The notes under the pieces: model-generated
The model's database searches: none
What the model was told of the DNA's origin: nothing
What the model saw: the letters and a program-made list of their open reading frames with translations, nothing else
Source: Pyrenophora tritici-repentis
Taxonomy: Eukaryota > Ascomycota > Dothideomycetes > Pleosporales > Pleosporaceae
Direction of reading: 5' to 3'
Assembly: GCF_003171515.1 (NCBI RefSeq)
Contig: NC_089392.1
Coordinates: 1,302,001 to 1,366,000, forward strand
DNA: 64,000 nucleotides
Program-made: the position numbers and the translations under genes
Shown: in pieces, positions 22,478-30,058 of the stretch
Numbering within the stretch: the stretch's first letter is position 1
Layout of the letters: the number at the start of each line of letters is the position of its first letter

Positions 22478-23410
22478 GCACTTGAGTTGAATTGATGTGG
22501 CCACTTGCTGGGCTAGGCGACTGATGGACTACGATGATACAGAAAAATTCCCGATGCTGTTTACAAGTCGAACAGCTTTCTTTGTCTGGAGAGCTTAGGA
22601 AGTATGTACTATCATGACGATACAAGATGGTAGGTAATATACATACCAGGGTCCACAAGATATGCATGCACATAGGTAACATGGAATAGTCGACAGCGAC
22701 AGTCTTGGTAAACCTCGACTGTTTCCATTCCAAAAGGCTTATCTGACCCCTAGAGTAGCTTGTGTATACTAGAGTGTCAAGTATTTCATATCAATGTCAT
22801 TCAGGTGCATGTGTTCTAATTGCTACACGCGACTTCTTGTACAAGGTCCACGAAGAAGCCATCTCAAATATCAAGACGTATATGCTTTCTCAAAAGTGAT
22901 TGTACTACTCCAAACCTGTATCTTGTAGCCATGAAAAGAGGTCTCGTTTGATACTAAAAATTCCTATGAAAATAGGCCGTACATAATGCTGTGAGCCTTT
23001 GCATAATAGACAATGCACGTCTTGATATAAAAGAAACCCCATTTAGCTTATCAATCGCAGCCCTGTGGACCATATAAGCAGAGTAGTGTATCTTCTGAAT
23101 CGCCTAGTGTAATTGAGCATACAATTGGTGTCTGATATGCCACGAAGGAATATTAGAAGTGGTCATTTTCTATGCTAGCGACTGAATACAGACGCAGGTT
23201 AGAGCCATAGAGGGGTAAGTGAAGTATTACACATGCATGGATAGCGTTCCGGACCCACCGTATCATCAGATTCTTCAACACCCCTGAACATCCCCACCCC
23301 ACTCCAACTGGTCGAGCCGCCCGGCCTCAGTGTACCTCAACTTTTGAAAGTCTTTGATAAATTAATCAAAACCTAACTCTTTCATCAATCAGACCAACAA
23401 TCAGATTCAA
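22478..23410. other. intergenic region upstream of tRNA-Gly
   Basis: The 3' flank of the PhyH-like gene and the 5' flank of the tRNA-Gly gene; rather AT-rich by eye after 22800. I see no gene. Confidence 0.4.
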
Positions 23411-23506
23411 AGCATCGGTGGTTTAGTGGTAAAATTAGCCGTTGCCATCCAGCTTTTACAGCAGGACAGTTTCGGCTAGCCCCGGGTTCGATTCCCGGCC
23501 GATGCA
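23411..23506 (+). tRNA. tRNA-Gly(GCC) with a 25-nt intron
   Basis: A complete cloverleaf can be drawn: acceptor stem GCATCGG with CCGATGC, D stem GTTT/AAAT around AGTGGTA, anticodon stem AGCCG/CGGCT, and T arm CCGGG-TTCGATT-CCCGG, discriminator A. The anticodon GCC is at 23443-23445. A 25-nt intron at 23447-23471 sits at the standard position after base 37. The B box GGTTCGATTCC is intact. Confidence 0.95.
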
Positions 23507-23511
23507 ACATC

Positions 23512-23525
23512 TTTTTGCCTTTTTT
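23512..23525 (+). terminator. Pol III terminator tracts of tRNA-Gly
   Basis: A T5 run at 23512-23516 and a T6 run at 23520-23525 follow the tRNA 3' end by 5 and 13 nt, as expected for RNA polymerase III termination. The copia element inserted just beyond them. Confidence 0.8.
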
Positions 23526-23534
23526 GCATTATCT

Positions 23535-23539
23535 TTTTG
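23535..23539. repeat. target-site duplication, left copy
   Basis: TTTTG immediately before the 5' LTR; the same five bases follow the 3' LTR at 29569-29573. Five base pairs is the usual length for copia-type integrases. Confidence 0.9.
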
Positions 23540-23731
23540 TGTCGGATCGTGAGTATCGGTAGAGACGTCGGCTGCTGGACACTTCGGCCCGACTTCGGCC
23601 CACCTTGCGCAGAGCTTAGGTATACCTTCGTAGCAGCTATGTTCGTAGACAATCAATCACCATCACCGAACAGAATGCATTCCTAGTTATCGTTATTTCC
23701 TTTCAGCACTAGTGCTATAGACCTTCCAACA
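23540..23731 (+). repeat. 5' LTR of the copia element
   Basis: 192 bp, beginning TGTCGG and ending CCAACA (TG...CA ends). It contains a short internal duplication of CTTCGGCCC and is identical to the 3' copy by eye. Confidence 0.95.
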
Positions 23732-24060
23732 CTGATCAGTGATTGCTTAAGGCGATCACAGACAGCAAGGTAGAAGAGACAGACCGCATCTTCGACGAAC
23801 TCCCTGACGCACGACGTTATACTCCCGGGAGAAGATTCTGTGCTAAGAACAGAGCGAGGCAGAGATAACACAAAGCACTCTTAACCTCCCTCTACAGCTG
23901 CTGGTTTAGCTTAATCCGCGAACACAGAGCGCGTCAGCAACGCAATACAACTCAACCGTACGAGCGTCTCCGGACGATCCGATCACGTACAACAACAAGC
24001 GCTGGCACGACCAACCAGCGAGACAACAACACCGACAACGCGTCAACACCCGCTAGCAAG

Positions 24061-27000
24061 ATGGCGGATAACCAAAGCGAAATAAGCTCTGCAGACTCTG
24101 CTGAAGCTCAGAATCAACTACAGAATGAGCAATCAGAACACCTCTCAGACTCACCATGGGCCAAATTTACCGCGGAACAACTTATGGAAAACTGTCCATA
24201 CACAGTTGCACTCAAGGTCATCAATACAGCTCTCTGGGGTGTACCCGCACCGGCGGACGCAAATGAGACACACGCAACAACGTGGGTCGCTAAGGCTATC
24301 CACGACTACAATGTGTCAATGGCCTGGGACGATGACCTCTTCATTGACTACAAATGGGACTTTGAAGGATGGACGAAGGAGCTATTTAGCAAGGTTGAGC
24401 GTGGTACACTAAGGTCTCTTAAGAGTGTGCTACGACACCGGGGAGTATACACTGGCAACAATCACGCCAGGGTGGCGGACTCTCTCTACAACATTCTAGG
24501 TATAGAGAATACTCTTGAATGGGAACCAGCAGAGTTTCGAGCCATGAAATTCGACCAACAGTCCGAAGCGTACCAGCGCCAGCAGAGCAATAAACGCCAA
24601 CAGGACACTCAGCACACAGTCTATCCAGCTGTACAACAACCACCGCAAGTACAACAACCGCCGCAATTACAACAACCGCCGCAATTACAACAGCCACCGC
24701 AAGTACCACAGCCGTCGCAATTACAACGACCGTCGCAGGGCGAGCAACAAGAGCAGTATAGAGTGAGACAAGGCGTCCAGAGCCGTTCCCAAACAATAGA
24801 GCCACAACAGCCGCTACACATGAGCGGTACGCTGGAAGGGCCTCAGCATCGACAACTGTGGGAGCAGGCCGCGCAGCCGCAACAAGGGCGTGCGCAACTA
24901 CAGACACGGCCGCCAGCGACTGCATATCGCGAAGTCACGCCATTTCCACAACAGCCAACGAACCGCGTCCCTAACAGACCACCCGAACTACCATACGACC
25001 CGTACAAGACGCTACCGCCGCGATGGTCCCGCAACGATCGACTCGACGCTAATACGATCACGCAGTTCTCTAAGCTATGGGACAATAGCAACAAGTATAC
25101 AGGGAATGCGTACGATCTCCTAGACGATAAGATCAAGATCTTCTTCAGCATCTGCTGGCAGGTAGATATCCAAGAAGAGCAGTTTCACGCAGTGTTTCCC
25201 CGTATCCTTACCGGGCGTGCAGAGACATTCTACATACAGGTTGTAGAGAGAGATGACAGCTTTGCTGATGCGTACATGGCAATCAAAAACCACTTCGACC
25301 ATGACGTCCATCACCAGCACTACTACACAGACTGGACGACTACAACCTTCGCTCGCACCCGCACAGAGAACCCCGACAAGGGACTACACGAGGTTCTGCA
25401 GATCCTGCTTGACAAGCTGCAGCTATGCCAGCGTGCCCTTGGCAAGAACTTTGAGGGCGAGGATGCCCTACGTACCACTGTCATCAATGCCTGCCGAGGA
25501 GTACCAGAGCTTGAGATGGCACTGTTCAAACCAGCCACAATCTGTGAAGGACTCTTCTCAGACCTACGTTCTGCAGTTGAGACACACCTTGCACGGCAAC
25601 ACACTACCCAGATGGTCACAGAGGACCAATACTACTTAGATCGCCGATACAACGGCAATGGAAGAATCCGAGGTGGATCTCGAGGTGGAGGAGGATTCAG
25701 AGGCGGATCTAGAGGAGCATATCGAGGAGGCGAGCAGCGCGACGACAACGGACGAGGATTTAAGCCTCGCTGGAGGAAGAAATGCTTTGTTTGCCAGAAG
25801 GAAGGATGCTGGTCTACCAACCACACAGACGAAGAGCGCAAGGCTGCCCGTACACAGTTCTTCTCTACGCTATACTTTACAGGTACACAGCCCCCCAAGG
25901 ACTTCTCCGTACATCTTGCAGAATACGAAAGGATCGAGCACACTAGCCAGTACAATCAGAGAGGCTGGAGAGAGGAGGAAGACTGCGAGGATGACGACGA
26001 TGACGACGTCGCGGAAGCATACCTTGAACAGCAGTTTTTCACGGAGCAATGCCTTGCAGATCAGGCGTTCTTGCACCACATCTCTGGCGACGACGTATAC
26101 CGCCAAGACGCGCCATCAGCGCCAGCGTCACAGTTCCTGCTTGAAGACCGCTACACAAGATCTGTGTACCAAGGGATCCTACCGGATACAGGCGCTGCCA
26201 ACGTATCCACAGTTGGCAAGGAGCAGTACCTTGCACTCACAAGGGAAGATCCTACAGTTAGGATGGATACGTCTACAGCAGGAAAGGCATCTATCAAATT
26301 CGGCAAGGGCGAGGCTACATCATCTATTGGCACTGCACAGGTCTCTACAGACATTGGGACGATCAACTTTGAGGTGCTTGACGCACCTACACCATTCTTA
26401 TTGTGCCTTGCAGACATGGACAGGTTAAAGGTCTACTTTAACAACACCACAGATGAGCTAGTCCAGGGTGACGTACACATCCCTGTAATTCGCAAATGGG
26501 GACATCCTTGGTTCCATCTGAACAAAAGAGAGAGAGCAACTGTGTTCCTGACAGAGACAGAGTTGCGACGGCTCCATCGACGATTTGGACACCCAGCTGT
26601 CACGCGACTTGTTAAGCTCTTAAAGGATGCTGGCCATAACGACTTCGAAGAAAGAACCCTAGAAGAAGTCACTAAGTTCTGCCACCACTGCCAGCTCCAC
26701 AGCTCCGCACCGCGCCGATTCAAATTCACTCTCAAGGATGATCACCACTTCAACTATGAGATCCTGGTGGATGTGATGTACCTGAGCAACAAACCTGTAC
26801 TGCATGTGGTCGATTCCTCAACAGCGTTTCAAGGCGCGAGGTTCCTTAGCGCTATCTCAGCTAAAGAAACATGGCAAGCACTGCGGATACTATGGATCGA
26901 CACGTATCAAGGACCACCAGACATTATCACGCATGACGCAGGCACTAACTTTGCAAGCACAGAGTTCCGCGCAGAAGCAAAGATCATGGGAGTCACATGC

Positions 27001-29292
27001 AAGCAAGTACCTACGGAGGCGCACTGGTCTATCGGCAAAACTGAGAGGTACCATGCACCTCTACGCCGCGCATGGGACATACTCTATGCAGAACTCACTG
27101 ACACTATGTCCGACGACGCGATTCTCCAGATGGCTGTGAAGGCTGTCAACGATACTGCTGGCCCCGATGGACTAGTCCCGACGCTACTGGTCTTTGGAGC
27201 GTACCCACGAATGACTGCAGAGTCACCGCCATCCCCGTCAATGGTCAAGCGCAGCGAGGCTATTCAAAAGGCGACGAAAGCCCTACGCAAGATCACGGCA
27301 GAGCACCAAGTTGCAGACGCCTTGAACACCCGCAATGGACCAGCCACTGCAGACATGCTCGCGCTCCCACTCCAGAGCGAAGTCTTAGTATGGAGAGAGA
27401 GCGATGGCTGGAATGGCCCGTACAAGATCGCCAGTACAGATGGCCACAACGTCACTGTTGACATGGTCAATGGTCCAACGACATTCAGATCCACTGTCGT
27501 CAAGCCATACTACAGACCAGACCACCTTTGGAGCGACCCCGATGCGCCACACGCGCCGAATGAGCCGCATGAGCCGGTAGCAGTACCACCGGCAGTGCAA
27601 CCACGCAGGAGAGGCCGCCCTCCAGGGTCAAAGAACAAGCGGAAGGCGCACGCGTACATCACCAAGAAGGAGCAGGACGATCTTGAGCTAGCTATCAAGC
27701 TACGTAACGATGGAGTGATCACAACCTCAGGCGCCCCCTTTGAAGCGTCTGATGACCAAGAGATCAGCGACCTCGTAGGTCGTGGAGTCTTTAAATTTGA
27801 GCAATACGACGAGAGGCTACACAGCAAGATCCGGATCTTCAAGTCACGCCTAGTACGTGAGGTCAAGGGAAAGACAACCAAGCCCTATGAGAAATCCCGC
27901 CTAGTTATCCAAGGCTACCAGGACCACGGCAAGGAGACTATTCTGACGCAATCTCCAACCATACAGCGATGTAGCCAGCGCCTGATTATGTCGCTGGCGC
28001 CCGAGATGGTACAACGCGGAATGAACATCGAGCTCCGTGACATTACGCAGGCGTATCCCCAGGCGCAGACAACCCTGAAGAGGACGATACTCGCACATCT
28101 TCCTACTGAGCTAGTCCATCGATATCCAGAAGGCACGCTACTCCATGTGATCAAGCCGCTGTATGGAATCGCTGAGGCAGGAGTCCACTGGTGGACAACG
28201 TATCACGGACACCATTGCAAGGAACTGGACATGGCAACATCGACGTACGACCCATGCCTATTGATCACGAACAGAGACGACGCAGGCATCTTCGGCATCG
28301 TTGGCATGCAGACAGACGACACTCTCATGCTCGGGACACCAGCGTTCTCGTCACGTGAAGAGAAGAAGATCCAGAAGGCAGAGTTCAGGTCAAAGCCAAA
28401 AGCAAGGCTGACACCAGAAGTGCAGTTAGACTTCAATGGATGTACACTCACGATGGACGCCAGCAGAGTCTTGACCCTTAGGCAGAAAGGACAAGGAGGA
28501 AGGATCAGGCTTGTGGATATCAGGGCACCCGACCGCGCGCAACAGTACACCGAGCAGCGCGCCCGCGGAGCGTACATCGCATCAACATGCCAACCAGAGG
28601 CGTCATTTGACCTGTCCGTCGCTGCTCAAGCTCAGCAACCATCAGACGAGGACATCAAGGCACTCAACAAACGCCTGAAATGGCAGATGGAGAATCTCGA
28701 TCGTGGCCTGCACTACGTCACTGTCAATCTTATGGAGGCCAAGTTGATGGTCTTTGTGGATGGCTCCTTTGCCAACAACAAGGACCTCAGCTCACAGCTA
28801 GGCTTTGTCCTTATGCTCGTCAACGAGTCTATTGACGTCAACACCTTCACAATACAGGGCAACGTGATCCACTACAGCTCTACAAAATGCAAGCGCATCA
28901 CACGGAGCGTACTGGCCTCAGAGATCTACGGCATGGTCAACGGCTTTGACATAGGCATTGCAGTTGCAACCACGCTGAGGATAGTTACAGAACGACTTAG
29001 ACTACCTGCAATTCCCTTGGTTATCTGTACAGACTCGTACTCCTTGTACGAGTGCCTAGTAAAGCTTGGGACGACGAAGGAAAAGCGTCTCATGATTGAC
29101 ATCATGGCGCTGCGCCAATCATATGAGCGTCGCGAGATCACGGAGATCCGCTGGATCAATGGTGAAGACAATCCTGCAGACGCCTTCACCAAGGCATCGC
29201 CAAACCGCGCTCTTGAACGCTTTATTGACGGCAATAAGCTGACAGTCCGAGTAGAGGGATGGGTGCAGAGGCCGACAAGCTTTGATGGTTGA
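24061..29292 (+). CDS. copia gag-pol polyprotein
   Basis: 1743 residues in one frame with no stop or frameshift. Gag is at the N-terminus and includes six-residue tandem repeats of the QPPQLQ type (about residues 193-226), an Arg/Gly-rich stretch (about 533-560) and a variant zinc knuckle starting CFVC at residue 575. The protease active site DTGAA begins at 709. The integrase shows an H/C zinc-binding region (FGHPA...FCHHC) and a catalytic triad at D904, D959 and E995 (DX35E). The reverse transcriptase has its paired aspartates at 1419-1420, but in the context MQTDDTL rather than YVDD. RNase H begins with FVDGS at D1567. Gag and pol are fused with no visible stop or slip site, so protein dosage must be set another way. 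Confidence 0.96.
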   Translation: MADNQSEISSADSAEAQNQLQNEQSEHLSDSPWAKFTAEQLMENCPYTVALKVINTALWGVPAPADANETHATTWVAKAIHDYNVSMAWDDDLFIDYKWDFEGWTKELFSKVERGTLRSLKSVLRHRGVYTGNNHARVADSLYNILGIENTLEWEPAEFRAMKFDQQSEAYQRQQSNKRQQDTQHTVYPAVQQPPQVQQPPQLQQPPQLQQPPQVPQPSQLQRPSQGEQQEQYRVRQGVQSRSQTIEPQQPLHMSGTLEGPQHRQLWEQAAQPQQGRAQLQTRPPATAYREVTPFPQQPTNRVPNRPPELPYDPYKTLPPRWSRNDRLDANTITQFSKLWDNSNKYTGNAYDLLDDKIKIFFSICWQVDIQEEQFHAVFPRILTGRAETFYIQVVERDDSFADAYMAIKNHFDHDVHHQHYYTDWTTTTFARTRTENPDKGLHEVLQILLDKLQLCQRALGKNFEGEDALRTTVINACRGVPELEMALFKPATICEGLFSDLRSAVETHLARQHTTQMVTEDQYYLDRRYNGNGRIRGGSRGGGGFRGGSRGAYRGGEQRDDNGRGFKPRWRKKCFVCQKEGCWSTNHTDEERKAARTQFFSTLYFTGTQPPKDFSVHLAEYERIEHTSQYNQRGWREEEDCEDDDDDDVAEAYLEQQFFTEQCLADQAFLHHISGDDVYRQDAPSAPASQFLLEDRYTRSVYQGILPDTGAANVSTVGKEQYLALTREDPTVRMDTSTAGKASIKFGKGEATSSIGTAQVSTDIGTINFEVLDAPTPFLLCLADMDRLKVYFNNTTDELVQGDVHIPVIRKWGHPWFHLNKRERATVFLTETELRRLHRRFGHPAVTRLVKLLKDAGHNDFEERTLEEVTKFCHHCQLHSSAPRRFKFTLKDDHHFNYEILVDVMYLSNKPVLHVVDSSTAFQGARFLSAISAKETWQALRILWIDTYQGPPDIITHDAGTNFASTEFRAEAKIMGVTCKQVPTEAHWSIGKTERYHAPLRRAWDILYAELTDTMSDDAILQMAVKAVNDTAGPDGLVPTLLVFGAYPRMTAESPPSPSMVKRSEAIQKATKALRKITAEHQVADALNTRNGPATADMLALPLQSEVLVWRESDGWNGPYKIASTDGHNVTVDMVNGPTTFRSTVVKPYYRPDHLWSDPDAPHAPNEPHEPVAVPPAVQPRRRGRPPGSKNKRKAHAYITKKEQDDLELAIKLRNDGVITTSGAPFEASDDQEISDLVGRGVFKFEQYDERLHSKIRIFKSRLVREVKGKTTKPYEKSRLVIQGYQDHGKETILTQSPTIQRCSQRLIMSLAPEMVQRGMNIELRDITQAYPQAQTTLKRTILAHLPTELVHRYPEGTLLHVIKPLYGIAEAGVHWWTTYHGHHCKELDMATSTYDPCLLITNRDDAGIFGIVGMQTDDTLMLGTPAFSSREEKKIQKAEFRSKPKARLTPEVQLDFNGCTLTMDASRVLTLRQKGQGGRIRLVDIRAPDRAQQYTEQRARGAYIASTCQPEASFDLSVAAQAQQPSDEDIKALNKRLKWQMENLDRGLHYVTVNLMEAKLMVFVDGSFANNKDLSSQLGFVLMLVNESIDVNTFTIQGNVIHYSSTKCKRITRSVLASEIYGMVNGFDIGIAVATTLRIVTERLRLPAIPLVICTDSYSLYECLVKLGTTKEKRLMIDIMALRQSYERREITEIRWINGEDNPADAFTKASPNRALERFIDGNKLTVRVEGWVQRPTSFDG

Positions 29293-29376
29293 TGCTACAC
29301 ACAGTTACCATCAACACATACTGTCACTACCGATACAAGCAGAGTTACTAGCTACCCAGAAAGAAAAGACTTCCAG

Positions 29377-29568
29377 TGTCGGATCGTGAGTATCGGTAGA
29401 GACGTCGGCTGCTGGACACTTCGGCCCGACTTCGGCCCACCTTGCGCAGAGCTTAGGTATACCTTCGTAGCAGCTATGTTCGTAGACAATCAATCACCAT
29501 CACCGAACAGAATGCATTCCTAGTTATCGTTATTTCCTTTCAGCACTAGTGCTATAGACCTTCCAACA
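29377..29568 (+). repeat. 3' LTR of the copia element
   Basis: 192 bp, the same as the 5' LTR at every position I compared. It is followed by the right copy of the TTTTG duplication at 29569-29573. Confidence 0.95.
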
Positions 29569-29892
29569 TTTTGCGTTCCTTCCACTTCGAAGTGGAAGTA
29601 AGATTTTTTGGTCCACCGGCGAAACAAGCGGTCACGTGCGCACGATACATTAAGCCCACAAACAAACGCGCTAAACAGTGGGGTAAAGGGCTGCAAGACC
29701 TCGTCACTACGGGGTAATATTCAATTTTTGCTTTGCTGGTCAATTACTTAGGAGCATGGAGCACACTCGGCTGTGAGTGACCCTCTTATGCGCAGCGCAA
29801 CATGACATCAGGGCTAGACAAGAAAAGGTGATTGTACAAAACGAGTATATAAACTGTATAATTGACTACAGTTTTCTACACTCCCCCAAAGA

Positions 29893-30038
29893 GGAGCCTT
29901 GGCGCAATGGTAGCGCGTTGGTTTTCGGTCAGAGAACACTTTACACCAAAGGTTGTGGGTTCGGTAAGCTTTGTTCTACTCCACACCGGGTTCGAGATCA
30001 GTCACTAACAGTCATGTTGCAGATCCCCATGGGCTTCG
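29893..30038 (+). tRNA. tRNA-Arg(TCG) with a canonical intron plus a GT-AG insertion in the T-loop
   Basis: Parts in order: acceptor 5' strand GGAGCCT (29893-29899); D arm GCGC-AATGGTA-GCGC; anticodon stem TTGGT; loop with anticodon TCG at 29925-29927 and G37; a 15-nt intron at 29929-29943; stem ACCAA; variable loop AGGTT; T stem GTGGG and the first four T-loop bases TTCG (29960-29963). A 59-nt insertion follows at 29964-30022, beginning GTAAGC and ending TTGCAG. After it come ATC, T stem CCCAT and acceptor GGGCTTC. With both inserts removed the T-loop is TTCGATC and all stems pair (three G-U pairs). The A box TGGCGCAATGG is intact but the B box is split. The insertion has no T4 run that would stop Pol III. 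Whether the gene is functional is open. Confidence 0.8.
29964..30022 (+). other. 59-nt spliceosomal-intron-like insertion inside the tRNA T-loop
   Basis: It starts GTAAGC, ends TTGCAG and holds CACTAAC at 30003-30009, whose likely branch A lies 14 nt before the acceptor. These are the normal features of a short fungal spliceosomal intron. It also holds GGTTCGAGATC at 29989-29999, close to a B box, and CCACACC at 29981-29987, which can pair with the variable-loop and T-stem region upstream. What it is (intron, pseudogene insertion or other) is inference. Confidence 0.65.
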
Positions 30039-30050
30039 CTCTTGATTCTA

Positions 30051-30058
30051 TTTTTTTT
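30051..30058 (+). terminator. Pol III terminator of tRNA-Arg
   Basis: A run of eight T residues begins 13 nt after the discriminator base of the tRNA-Arg gene. Its presence argues that the locus is still, or was recently, a Pol III gene. Confidence 0.8.

Larger units (their letters stand above)
23540..29568 (+). mobile_element. complete Ty1/copia LTR retrotransposon
   Basis: About 6.0 kb, bounded by two 192-bp LTRs that I read as identical and a TTTTG target duplication. One long gag-pol frame (24061-29292) has the order gag, protease, integrase, reverse transcriptase, RNase H, which defines the copia superfamily. A purine tract at 29358-29369 lies 7 nt before the 3' LTR and fits the polypurine tract. 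I could not match the bases after the 5' LTR to the 3' end of a known tRNA, so the primer is unresolved. Identical LTRs, an open frame and no visible C-to-T decay point to a recent, non-mutated insertion. It sits 33 nt downstream of tRNA-Gly. Confidence 0.96.

Noticed and set aside
23732..23760. Primer-binding site after the 5' LTR
   Set aside because: The bases do not match the 3' end of a tRNA I know, or the usual half-initiator-tRNA primer of copia elements, so I left the primer unassigned.
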